Origin: Oscillospiraceae bacterium
GTDB taxonomy: Bacteria; Bacillota; Clostridia; Oscillospirales; Ruminococcaceae
Reading direction: 5' to 3'
DNA length: 64,000 bases
Assembly: GCA_017466885.1 (NCBI GenBank)
Contig: JAFTTH010000002.1
Location: 1-64,000, forward strand
Shown here: in pieces, positions 6,318 through 14,508 of the stretch
How positions within the stretch are numbered: position 1 is the first letter of the stretch
Layout of the letters: each line of letters begins with the position of its first letter
Position numbers and translations under genes: made by a program
Notes under the pieces: generated by a model
What the model was told of the DNA's origin: nothing
Seen by the model: the letters and a program-made list of their open reading frames with translations, nothing else
The model's database searches: none

Positions 6318-7472
6318 ATGACCTATGACCAATTGAATCTGTCTCAAGAGGTGCTGCAGGCAACCCGTGTGATGGGCTTTTCCGAGATGACCGAGATCCA
6401 GGAAAAGGTCATCCCGCTGATCTGCTCGGGGCGGGAAGTGATTGCCAAGGCTCCCACCGGAACGGGTAAAACCTGCGCCTTCGGTGTTCCGATCATTGAG
6501 GGGATTGACCCCAATGAGCAGGCGGTGCAGGCCATTATCCTCTGCCCCACCCGGGAGCTTGCCACCCAAATCCGGGATGAGTTGACTGCCTTGGCCCGAT
6601 TCCTGCCCCAGATCTCAATTATCGCCGTTTACGGCGGGCAGCCCATCGGCAAGCAGCTTTCCGTCCTCTCCCGCCAGCATCCCCAGATTGTTGTGGCCAC
6701 TCCCGGCCGGATGCTGGATCACCTCAGCCGCGGCTCCATTAGGCTAGGCAAGGTCAAATATGCCGTCCTGGACGAAGCGGACGAAATGCTGAATATGGGC
6801 TTTATCCGGGATGTGAGAAAGATCCTCGACCGACTTCCCAAGGAGCGGAATATCTCTATGTTTTCCGCCACCATCTCCCGGGAGGTAATGGATATCGGCT
6901 GGCTTTACCAGCGGGATGCAGAGGAAGTGATCGTCCGGCCGGTAGAGGCAAGTCAGCCAAAAATCACCCAGTATGCGCTGAAAACCACCGGGCGCCGGAA
7001 GGCGGATGACCTGATTGCCATCATCCGGCAGAAGGGCTACCAAAAAGCTATCGTTTTCTGTAATACAAAATATTCCACCATCAGTCTTTGCCGGGAGCTT
7101 TGCGAAAAGGGCGTTCCTGCCAAAGCGCTGAACGGCGATATGGAGCAGCGGGAACGAAACCGAATTATGGCAGAGTTTAAAAGCGATGCCATTCATATTC
7201 TTGTGGCGACGGATGTTGCCGCCCGCGGCATTGATGTTTCAGGGATCGGCGTTGTGTTCAATCACGACGTTCCGCAGGATAATGAATATTACATTCACCG
7301 CATCGGGCGGACGGGCCGTGCTAAGGCCGAAGGGGTCTCCTACCTCTTCTTCACCGAGGACGAAGCCGCCCGGGTACGAACGCTTCTGCGCTGTACCCGT
7401 TCCCACGCAACCCTCCTGCGGTTTGACGCTGAGGGCAATTTAACGGAAGACACATCCGGTCTGCTGGGTTGA
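6318..7472 (+). CDS. DEAD-box ATP-dependent RNA helicase
   Basis: This cytoplasmic RNA helicase/RNP remodeller has 384 residues, the bare two-RecA-domain core without the C-terminal RNA-binding extension of DbpA or CsdA. All motifs are visible: the Q-motif region (FSEMTEIQEKVIP), Walker A APTGTGKT, PTRELATQI, ATPGRMLDH, VLDEADEML, FSATI, IVFCNTK, VATDVAARGID and YIHRIGRTGRA. The start ATG has AAAGGAT 9 nt upstream. It lies between mtaB and purL on the same strand. A role in ribosome assembly or RNA turnover is typical for the family; the exact RNA target cannot be told. Confidence 0.93.
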   Translation: MTYDQLNLSQEVLQATRVMGFSEMTEIQEKVIPLICSGREVIAKAPTGTGKTCAFGVPIIEGIDPNEQAVQAIILCPTRELATQIRDELTALARFLPQISIIAVYGGQPIGKQLSVLSRQHPQIVVATPGRMLDHLSRGSIRLGKVKYAVLDEADEMLNMGFIRDVRKILDRLPKERNISMFSATISREVMDIGWLYQRDAEEVIVRPVEASQPKITQYALKTTGRRKADDLIAIIRQKGYQKAIVFCNTKYSTISLCRELCEKGVPAKALNGDMEQRERNRIMAEFKSDAIHILVATDVAARGIDVSGIGVVFNHDVPQDNEYYIHRIGRTGRAKAEGVSYLFFTEDEAARVRTLLRCTRSHATLLRFDAEGNLTEDTSGLLG

Positions 7473-7511
7473 CCTGCGGATCGTTTCAAAAAAAGAGAAG
7501 GGGCTGTGAAA

Positions 7512-10500
7512 ATGTCAGTTTACCGCGTTTATGCCGAAAAAAAGCCGGGCTTTGATGCCGCGGCGCAGGGGGTCCTTTCTGACCTCAAAACCGCTCTCCA
7601 CATCGATGCGCTCAAGGGAGTCCGTCTCCTCAACCGTTATGACGTTGAGGGAATCTCCCGGGAGGTATTTGAAAGAGCACTCAATATCGTTTTCTCCGAG
7701 CCGCAGGCGGATACCGTGACCTTCACCCTGGATGCAGGGGAGGATCGCGTTTTTGCAGTGGAATATCTGCCCGGCCAGTTTGACCAGCGGGCCGACTCCT
7801 GCGAGCAGTGCATCCAGCTGATGGCCGGAGGGGAGCGTCCCCGGGTGCGGACCGCCCGGTGCTATCTGCTTCAGGGCAAGCTGACCGATGAGGAGTTTGC
7901 CAAGATTAAGGCCTACCTGATTAACCCCGTTGAGGCCAGAGAGGCCACCCTTGCCGAGTGCGATACCCTCGCCTCCGTTTATGAAGTTCCCGGCGAGACT
8001 GCCGTTCTGACCGGCTTCTGCCAGCTCTCCGAGGAAGAGCTGGCCAAGATGGTCGCCGAGTACGGTCTTGCTATGGACCGGGATGACCTCGCCTTCCTGC
8101 AGGCTTATTTCCGGGATACCGAGAAGCGGGACCCCTTTATCACCGAGCTTCGGATCATCGATACCTACTGGTCTGACCATTGCCGTCACACCACCTTCGG
8201 CACACATATCACCTCCGTGGAGCTTCCCGAGGGCGACTCTCCCCTCAAGAAGGGCTATGAGGAATATCTTGCCATCCGCAAGGAGCTTTACGGCGAGAAC
8301 ACCACCCGCCCCATCACTCTGATGGATGCCGCCACCATCGGCGCAAAATATCAGAAACGGAAGGGAATCCTCAAGAATCTGGATGAATCGGAGGAGATTA
8401 ACGCCTGCTCCGTTAAGGTTCAGGTCAAGGACGAGGAGGGCGGCTCCACTGACGCTCTTCTGATGTTCAAAAACGAAACCCATAACCATCCCACCGAGAT
8501 TGAGCCCTTCGGTGGTGCGGCAACCTGCTTGGGCGGCGCCATCCGGGATCCCCTTTCCGGCCGTAGCTACGTTTACCAGGCAATGCGGATCACCGGCGCT
8601 GCCGATCCCACCGTCCCTGTCAGTCAGACGATGGCCGGCAAGCTCCCCCAGCGGAAGCTCTGCGTGACCGCCGCCAACGGTTATAGCTCTTACGGCAACC
8701 AGATTGGTCTGGCCACCGGATATGTCAAGGAAATCTATCATCCCGGCTATGCCGCAAAACGGATGGAGATCGGTGCTGTTCTCGGTGCGGCTTACGCCGA
8801 AAACGTCAAGCGGATCCGTCCCGAGGCGGGAGATATCGTCATCCTCCTGGGTGGCCGTACCGGCCGGGATGGCTGTGGCGGTGCCACCGGCTCCTCCAAG
8901 TCCCATACCCTGGAATCCATTGATACCTGTGGTGCAGAGGTTCAGAAGGGTAACCCTCCCGAGGAGCGGAAGCTTCAGCGTCTGTTCCGGAATCCTGCCG
9001 CTGCCCGTCTCATTAAGCGGTGCAACGATTTCGGCGCCGGCGGTGTTTCGGTTGCCATCGGCGAGCTGGCCGAGGGGCTGGACATTAACCTGGATGCCGT
9101 CCCCAAGAAGTATGACGGTCTGGATGCTACCGAGCTTGCCATCTCCGAGTCTCAGGAGCGTATGGCTGTTGTCGTCGCGGCAGAGGATGTTGATACCTTC
9201 CGCGCCATTGCCGATACCGAAAACCTGGAGGCGACCGTCGTTGCCAAGGTAACCGATACCGGCCGTCTGAGAATGTTCCGGAACGATAAGACCGTTGTGG
9301 ATATTGCCCGCAGCTTCCTGGATACCAACGGTACCGTCAAAAAGACCACCGTTTCCCTGAAGGCTGCACCCTTCACCTTCAGAGCTCCCTGTGCCGCCGA
9401 AAGCAAGGACGCTATTCTTTCCCTGATGCAGGATCTCAACGTCTGCTCCCAGAGAGGTCTGGTGGAGCGGTTTGACGCCACCATCGGCTCCGGCTCGGTG
9501 CTGATGCCTTACGGCGGTGCCCGCCAGCTGACCGAAACTCAGGCGATGGCCGCAAAAATTCCTCTGGAGGGCAAACGGACCACCACCGCCTCCCTGATGG
9601 CTTACGGCTTCCGCCCCGAGGTTTCGGAAAAGAGCCCCTACCACGGCGCCCTTTGCGCCGTTGTGGATTCTGCCGCGAAGGTTATCGCCGCCGGCGGAAC
9701 ACTGGAGGGAATGTATCTGACCTTCCAGGAATACTTTGAGCGGACCAAGACCGATCCCACCCGCTGGGGCAAGCCCTTCTCCGCCCTTCTTGGCGCTCTG
9801 AAAGCGCAGAACGAGCTGGGAATCGCCGCCATCGGCGGTAAGGACTCTATGTCAGGCACCTTTGAGGATCTGGATGTTCCTCCCACCCTTGTTTCCTTTG
9901 CTGTCAGCACCTGTGAGACCAGCGCCGTCCTCTCCCCCGAGTTCAAGGCCGCCGGCGACCGGGTGGTGCTGATTGCCCCCCAATATACCGCTGAAAATCT
10001 CCCCGATTTTGATAGCCTCCGCGCTGTTTTCGCCCAGGTTCAGGGCCTGATCGCCGCCGGCAAGGTCCGGGCCGCCTGGGTCCCGGTTTACGGTGGCATT
10101 ACCGAGGGTCTCTGCAAAATGACCATGGGCAACCATATCGGCTTTGCCGCAGCGGAAAATGCTGATCTTTCTCTCTCCCTCCCCGGCAGCTTTATTCTGG
10201 AGCTTGCTCCCGAGGCAGAGGATGCCGGTATTCTCCTGGGTCATACCACCGAGGCCGCAACCTTCGTTAAAGGAGCGGTTTCCCTCACTATTGACGAGCT
10301 GACTGCCGCTTACGCTTCCACCCTTGAGCCCATCTTCCCGGTTCACGCGGTGGAGGGCGAGGTCAAGGAGCTGACCTTCCCCAAAAAGAGCCCCATTCTC
10401 ACCTCTGCATCCATCAAAGCGGCCCGTCCCAAGGTGGTCATTCCAGTCTTCCCCGGCACCAACTGCGAGGATGATACCCGCCGGGCCTTTGAGGCCGCCG

Positions 10501-11222
10501 GCGCAGACGCGGAAGTAATCGTCATCCGCAACCTGACCTCTGCTGCCATCGGCGAATCGGTCGAGGCACTTGCCAAAGCCCTTTCCCAGGCAAATATCCT
10601 GATGATTCCCGGCGGCTTCTCGGGCGGTGACGAGCCCGAAGGCTCCGGAAAGTTCATCAACGCTTTCCTTCGTAACCCCCGCCTGACCGATGCTGTTCAT
10701 GAGCTTCTCTTCCAGCGGGACGGTCTGGCCCTGGGAATCTGCAACGGCTTCCAGGCGCTCATCAAACTGGGTCTTGTTCCCTTCGGAAAGATCACTGAGC
10801 CTGCCGCCGATGCCCCCACCCTTACCTTCAACTCCATCGGCCGGCACCAGTCCCGGCTGGTTTCCACCAAGGTGGTTTCCCGGATCTCCCCCTGGCTCCG
10901 CCTTTGTGACGATGATAGCATTTACAGCGTTCCCATCTCCCATGGTGAGGGCCGCTTCATCGCCCCTGCGGACGTAATGGAGCAGTTGATTGCCAACGGC
11001 CAGGTCGCCACCGTTTACGCTGATGCCGCCGGTCTCCCCACCTCCGATATTGACTTCAACCCCAATAACTCTCTCTGCGCGGTTGAGGGCATCACCTCGG
11101 CAGATGGCCGTGTCCTGGGCAAGATGGCTCACTGCGAGCGGGCAGGCCTTGACCTGTATAAGAACGTTCCCGGAAACCATACCATGCGGCTGTTTGAGTC
11201 GGGTGTTTCCTACTTTAAGTAA
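7512..11222 (+). CDS. purL: Phosphoribosylformylglycinamidine synthase, single-chain (PurL with fused glutaminase)
   Basis: It converts FGAR and glutamine to FGAM in purine synthesis. The 1236-residue chain is the long form found in Clostridia. It has an N-terminal PurS-like domain, two AIRS-type ATP-binding halves (LMFKNETHNHPTEIEPFGGA; later GKDSMSGTFEDLDVPPTL) and a C-terminal class I glutaminase. The glutaminase holds the nucleophile cysteine in LGICNGFQALIKLG, the FPGTNCEDDTRRAF start and the SHGEGRF histidine. No separate PurQ or PurS is needed. A GTG at 7506 is in frame, but ATG 7512 sits 8 nt from AGAAGGGG. Other pur genes are not nearby. Confidence 0.96.
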   Translation: MSVYRVYAEKKPGFDAAAQGVLSDLKTALHIDALKGVRLLNRYDVEGISREVFERALNIVFSEPQADTVTFTLDAGEDRVFAVEYLPGQFDQRADSCEQCIQLMAGGERPRVRTARCYLLQGKLTDEEFAKIKAYLINPVEAREATLAECDTLASVYEVPGETAVLTGFCQLSEEELAKMVAEYGLAMDRDDLAFLQAYFRDTEKRDPFITELRIIDTYWSDHCRHTTFGTHITSVELPEGDSPLKKGYEEYLAIRKELYGENTTRPITLMDAATIGAKYQKRKGILKNLDESEEINACSVKVQVKDEEGGSTDALLMFKNETHNHPTEIEPFGGAATCLGGAIRDPLSGRSYVYQAMRITGAADPTVPVSQTMAGKLPQRKLCVTAANGYSSYGNQIGLATGYVKEIYHPGYAAKRMEIGAVLGAAYAENVKRIRPEAGDIVILLGGRTGRDGCGGATGSSKSHTLESIDTCGAEVQKGNPPEERKLQRLFRNPAAARLIKRCNDFGAGGVSVAIGELAEGLDINLDAVPKKYDGLDATELAISESQERMAVVVAAEDVDTFRAIADTENLEATVVAKVTDTGRLRMFRNDKTVVDIARSFLDTNGTVKKTTVSLKAAPFTFRAPCAAESKDAILSLMQDLNVCSQRGLVERFDATIGSGSVLMPYGGARQLTETQAMAAKIPLEGKRTTTASLMAYGFRPEVSEKSPYHGALCAVVDSAAKVIAAGGTLEGMYLTFQEYFERTKTDPTRWGKPFSALLGALKAQNELGIAAIGGKDSMSGTFEDLDVPPTLVSFAVSTCETSAVLSPEFKAAGDRVVLIAPQYTAENLPDFDSLRAVFAQVQGLIAAGKVRAAWVPVYGGITEGLCKMTMGNHIGFAAAENADLSLSLPGSFILELAPEAEDAGILLGHTTEAATFVKGAVSLTIDELTAAYASTLEPIFPVHAVEGEVKELTFPKKSPILTSASIKAARPKVVIPVFPGTNCEDDTRRAFEAAGADAEVIVIRNLTSAAIGESVEALAKALSQANILMIPGGFSGGDEPEGSGKFINAFLRNPRLTDAVHELLFQRDGLALGICNGFQALIKLGLVPFGKITEPAADAPTLTFNSIGRHQSRLVSTKVVSRISPWLRLCDDDSIYSVPISHGEGRFIAPADVMEQLIANGQVATVYADAAGLPTSDIDFNPNNSLCAVEGITSADGRVLGKMAHCERAGLDLYKNVPGNHTMRLFESGVSYFK

Positions 11223-11249
11223 TCTTTCATCATCAAGGGGTGTGTCACC

Positions 11250-12005
11250 GTGTCCCGTTTCACTGAAACGGTCAAGGAAAAGCGTTCCCTGATCGTCAAC
11301 ATTGTTTCGATTCTCATCCTTGTCGGTCTGATGGCGGCGGTCGCAATCTGGCTTTGGCCCTGGTTTGCGTCCCTCGCCACCGTCGAAGGGCGGGAGGCCT
11401 TCAAAGAATATATTCTGTCCCAGGGATTTGTGGGATGGCTGATCCTTTTGGGAATCCAGGTGCTTCAGGTCATCATCGCGGTCATCCCCGGCGAACCGGT
11501 GGAGGTTATGGCCGGCGTTGTGGCCGGAACCTGGGGCGGCCTGGCCGTCTGTTTGGTGGGTGTTGCCATCGGCTCCTGCATTGTGTTCCTGGCGACCCGT
11601 CTTTTGGGCTACCCCCTGGTCACCGCCTTTGTTTCAGAGGAAAAGCTCTCCAAGCTGAAGTTCCTGCAGGATGCAAAAAAGCTGGATATGCTGGTCTTTC
11701 TCCTCTTTTTCATTCCCGGAACACCCAAGGATTGGCTGACTTATTTCGTGGGACTGACCAAAATGCGCCTTTCCCGCTTTCTTGTGATCGCCACCCTCGC
11801 CCGGATTCCCTCCATCATCACCTCCACCTATGCAGGCGCATCGCTGATTGAGGGCGACCTTGTGCGGACAGTGATCATCTTCCTGATTACCGGTGCCATC
11901 GGCATTGCCGGTATTCTTGCCAATAATAAAATTATGGCATGGATGGAGCGGAGAAAAAACGGTGGGGAAGCCGAGTCTGCCCCCGAAGCCGCCCCGGAAG
12001 AATAA
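11250..12005 (+). CDS. TVP38/TMEM64 (VTT domain) family membrane protein
   Basis: This 251-residue integral membrane protein has segments at about residues 12-37, 55-80, 84-112, 142-165 and 205-225. It carries the VTT/DedA-like pattern VIPGEPVEVMAGVVAGTWGG and the later FFIPGTPKDWLTYFVGLTKM re-entrant-type motif. DedA-superfamily members act in lipid or undecaprenyl-phosphate translocation; the role of this subfamily is not settled. It ends in an acidic hydrophilic tail. It starts with GTG 9 nt after AAGGGG and lies 27 nt behind purL. Confidence 0.85.
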   Translation: MSRFTETVKEKRSLIVNIVSILILVGLMAAVAIWLWPWFASLATVEGREAFKEYILSQGFVGWLILLGIQVLQVIIAVIPGEPVEVMAGVVAGTWGGLAVCLVGVAIGSCIVFLATRLLGYPLVTAFVSEEKLSKLKFLQDAKKLDMLVFLLFFIPGTPKDWLTYFVGLTKMRLSRFLVIATLARIPSIITSTYAGASLIEGDLVRTVIIFLITGAIGIAGILANNKIMAWMERRKNGGEAESAPEAAPEE

Positions 12006-12025
12006 TGAAAACGAGGTGATCTGCT

Positions 12026-12805
12026 TTGAGCCGGTCCCAAAAAGAATACCTCTGGATCCTCGGGCTGATCCCTGCAACGGCAGCGATGGGGTGTTTCACC
12101 GTCGGCTGCTATGCCACCCTGTTTTTCCCCAAAAAGCTTCGCCCTCAGGGAATGGATGGCTTTTCCGCCTTTTTTGAGTGCCTTTTTGGGGCCTACGCCT
12201 CGGAATGGCGGCTCCTCTGCTTTCTTGCCATCCCTCTTTTGATTGCGTTACCGGCGGCGTATGCCGTCCATCGGGCTTTGCGGACGCGCCCCGCGGAAAA
12301 GCGGGTCCTTTGGGTAGGGATTCCCACCGCCTGCTCTGCCCTGCCGATGCTTGCGCTGGAGCTCCTCAACGCCAAGGGAATCCTCCCGGAATTTTTGGCG
12401 GAGCATCCCCAGTTTCACCCGATGCAGATCTCTCCCGGAATTGCCGCCGGAATGATCACTTTTTATGCCGTTGCGGCCTTTAGTGCCGCCCTCTTTTGTC
12501 TGACCTTGGGCGACCGCGCCTACCGGAAATATTCCCCCAAGCTCTTTCCTCTTTTCTTTTACGGCGGGATTTTCCCTGCGGTGTTTTTGGCCTTTCAGCC
12601 CCTTTATTTGCTTGATTCGACTTATGGACTGCTGCAACTCGGAGAGGAGTTTCCCGTTCCCTATATCCGTCAAAAGGTCATCCTCTTTTTGGGATGGATC
12701 TTTGCCGAAATCCTCTTTTCTCTCCTGCTGGCGCTGGGCCTGCGGATCCTCCGGAGTATTGTTCGGGGAGTGGGAGGCCGTCGTCCCCGAAAGGAGAACG
12801 CATAA
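12026..12805 (+). CDS. Multi-spanning membrane protein of unknown function
   Basis: This 259-residue protein has about six hydrophobic segments (near 9-34, 62-82, 95-112, 133-160, 172-195 and 218-245) and a basic C-terminal tail (RGVGGRRPRKENA). No family motif was recognised. The start is TTG at 12026 with GAGGTGAT upstream. The last codon runs into the trmL start (TAATG, sharing one base), so the two are probably translationally coupled. Its position between a VTT protein and trmL gives no clear functional clue. Confidence 0.75.
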   Translation: MSRSQKEYLWILGLIPATAAMGCFTVGCYATLFFPKKLRPQGMDGFSAFFECLFGAYASEWRLLCFLAIPLLIALPAAYAVHRALRTRPAEKRVLWVGIPTACSALPMLALELLNAKGILPEFLAEHPQFHPMQISPGIAAGMITFYAVAAFSAALFCLTLGDRAYRKYSPKLFPLFFYGGIFPAVFLAFQPLYLLDSTYGLLQLGEEFPVPYIRQKVILFLGWIFAEILFSLLLALGLRILRSIVRGVGGRRPRKENA

Positions 12806-13320
12806 TGGCAACCTTAAATATCGTTCTGATCGAGCCACAAATTCCTCAAAATACCGGAAATATCGCCCGCACCTGTGCCGCCACCGGAGCAAGACTCCAT
12901 CTGGTAGGCCCAATGGGCTTCCGGATTGAGGATAAAAAACTCAAACGGGCAGGGCTGGACTATTGGGAGCATTTGGATATTACCCATTACGCTTCCTCCG
13001 AGGAGTTTTTTGCCAAAAACTCCGGTCCCTTCTTTTTCTTTACCACCAAGGCCCGGAACTGCTTCAGCGAGGTTTCCTATCCGGACGGTGCATATCTCCT
13101 CTTCGGCCGGGAGGATGCGGGACTTCCCGAAGAACTTCTGGTCCAAAACGGTGAGCATTGTGTCCGCCTGCCTATGTCGGGCGGGATCCGGAGTCTGAAC
13201 CTTTCCAATACGGTAGCCGTAGGAGTTTATGAAGTGCTCCGTCAGTGGGGGTATCCCTCTCTCTGCAATCAGGGGAGCCTGACCCGTTTCGATTGGGATG
13301 CCTATACCCCATCCACCTGA
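12805..13320 (+). CDS. trmL: tRNA (cytidine/uridine-34-2'-O)-methyltransferase TrmL
   Basis: This SPOUT-class methyltransferase modifies the wobble nucleotide of tRNA-Leu species. The 171-residue protein begins MATLNIVLIEPQIPQNTGNI, the family signature. It carries ARTCAATGARLHLVGPMGF, the LFGREDAGLP motif and the knot-forming C-terminal MSGGIRSLNLSNTVAVGVYE segment with the invariant SLNLSN. An in-frame ORF extension upstream to 12694 was rejected: AAAGGAG lies just before ATG 12805 and the family starts here. The stop of the preceding membrane protein overlaps this ATG by one base. Confidence 0.93.
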   Translation: MATLNIVLIEPQIPQNTGNIARTCAATGARLHLVGPMGFRIEDKKLKRAGLDYWEHLDITHYASSEEFFAKNSGPFFFFTTKARNCFSEVSYPDGAYLLFGREDAGLPEELLVQNGEHCVRLPMSGGIRSLNLSNTVAVGVYEVLRQWGYPSLCNQGSLTRFDWDAYTPST

Positions 13321-13359
13321 CCGTTCGTAAATTTTTATCGAACAAATTCCCTTTTACCC

Positions 13360-13388
13360 TTGCATAATGCGCTGAAATCATTTATAAT
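13360..13388 (+). promoter_or_regulatory. Promoter of yajC-scfAB operon
   Basis: TTGCAT (13360-13365), a 17-nt spacer and TATAAT (13383-13388), 48 nt before yajC. Confidence 0.8.
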
Positions 13389-13435
13389 GTATCTGTTATG
13401 TTCCCTGTATATCAACGAAAGGATTGACAAGACCA

Positions 13436-13807
13436 ATGAATTTTTTCCTGCTTGACACAGCATCTGCCGTTGCCTCAGCAGCTTCCGGCACATCTTCTGT
13501 CGAAATGACTCCCGAGGGCGGCATTATTTCGATGCTTACCATGTTCCTCCCCATCATTCTGATGGTGGTTGTGATGTACTTCCTGATTCTCCGTCCCCAG
13601 AGAAAGAAGGAAAAAGAGACCCAGAAAATGCGGAGCAATATGCAGATTGGTGACGAAGTCGTGACCATCGGCGGCATCATCGGCCGTGTTGTCAGCATGA
13701 AGGAAGATACCATTGTGATCGAGACCGGAAGTGACCGGAGCAAGATCCGGATCCTCCGCACCGCCGTCAACCAGAATAACACCATTCACGACGACGTGGA
13801 GGGCTGA
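13436..13807 (+). CDS. yajC: Preprotein translocase accessory subunit YajC
   Basis: This small membrane protein is associated with SecDF/YidC at the Sec translocon. The 123-residue protein has one membrane helix at about 30-54 (LPIILMVVVMYFLILRPQRK), directly followed by the diagnostic basic RPQRKKEKETQKM segment and the IGDEVVTIGGIIGRVVSM beta domain. The ATG at 13436 is preferred over TTG 13424, which directly abuts the AAAGGA site. It heads the SCIFF-related operon, a common arrangement in Clostridia. Confidence 0.93.
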   Translation: MNFFLLDTASAVASAASGTSSVEMTPEGGIISMLTMFLPIILMVVVMYFLILRPQRKKEKETQKMRSNMQIGDEVVTIGGIIGRVVSMKEDTIVIETGSDRSKIRILRTAVNQNNTIHDDVEG

Positions 13808-13872
13808 TCCGGCATACTTTCCCCTTCTGCCGCATATTCTTTGGTATCAGAGAATTGTGTGAGGAGGCGGTT

Positions 13873-14262
13873 TTGTTGGAAAAGCCTGAGGGAATGGTGA
13901 TCCTCCGGTCGGTGCTGATCAGCGTCGGGGTGGGATTGGCGGTCTCGGCAGGACTTCTGCTGGGGATCAGCGGTGCCGCCACCGCCGGCGAGCTATCTGA
14001 TCCGGTGATTCCGATTCTTTCCTTTCTCCCGGTGGGGTTGGGCAGTTTTCTTTCGGGATTTCTCTGCGCCCGCCTTCTGCGAAACCGGGGCTTGCTCTTT
14101 GGCGCGCTCTGCGGAGCGGTCATATTTCTCCCCTTGTTCATTGCAGGCTATTTCCTCTCGGGCGGCGTTACCGCTGTTGCGGCCATTAAACTGGCGGTAA
14201 CAGTCTGTGCCGCAGCCATCGGAGGGGTTGCCGGTGTGAATCTTAAAAAGAAATCAATATAA
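13873..14262 (+). CDS. TIGR04086-type small membrane protein
   Basis: This 129-residue protein has four hydrophobic segments (about 9-32, 45-67, 74-97 and 101-123) separated by short loops. Position and topology match the TIGR04086 family, which in Clostridia is regularly found between yajC and the SCIFF genes; no biochemical role is known. The start was set at TTG 13873 because GAGGAGG (13861-13867) lies 5 nt upstream. TTG 13876 is equally possible, and a TTG at 13855 precedes the SD. Confidence 0.7.
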   Translation: MLEKPEGMVILRSVLISVGVGLAVSAGLLLGISGAATAGELSDPVIPILSFLPVGLGSFLSGFLCARLLRNRGLLFGALCGAVIFLPLFIAGYFLSGGVTAVAAIKLAVTVCAAAIGGVAGVNLKKKSI

Positions 14263-14277
14263 AGGAGTGCTCTAAAA

Positions 14278-14421
14278 ATGAAACACGTTCTGACTCTCAA
14301 CAAAAAGAACCTCAAGGAAACTGCAGCGAAGGGTGGCTGCGGCGAGTGCCAGGCTTCCTGCCAGTCCGCCTGCAAGACCTCTTGCACCGTTGCCAACCAG
14401 AAGTGTGAGAAGAAAAACTGA
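14278..14421 (+). CDS. scfA: SCIFF (six cysteines in forty-five) ribosomally made precursor peptide
   Basis: This 47-residue peptide is the substrate of the adjacent radical-SAM maturase, which forms a cysteine-to-threonine thioether bond. It begins MKHVLTLNKKNLKETAAKGG and has cysteines at 21, 24, 28, 32, 36 and 43 (CGECQASCQSACKTSC), the conserved SCIFF spacing. SCIFF is nearly universal in Clostridia and its mature role is unknown. AAAGGAG lies 8-9 nt before the ATG. An apparent terminator stands between this gene and scfB, so most transcripts may carry only the peptide. Confidence 0.96.
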   Translation: MKHVLTLNKKNLKETAAKGGCGECQASCQSACKTSCTVANQKCEKKN

Positions 14422-14447
14422 CCCTTTCAGGGCAGGATAGGAAACCG

Positions 14448-14479
14448 AAACTGCCGGGGGATCTCCTCCGGCAGTTTTT
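14448..14479 (+). terminator. Terminator/attenuator between scfA and scfB
   Basis: AAACTGCCGG-rich stem with CCGGCAGTTT and a TTTTT run, 27 nt after scfA. Partial read-through would give a high peptide-to-enzyme ratio. Confidence 0.75.
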
Positions 14480-14508
14480 CAGACTGGAAAAACGGAAAGG
14501 CACGAATT

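Noticed and set aside
7515..9644. 709-codon open frame on the minus strand opposite purL
   Set aside because: It is an antisense shadow of a GC-ending coding frame; the plus-strand PurL has full family motifs and the antisense product has none.
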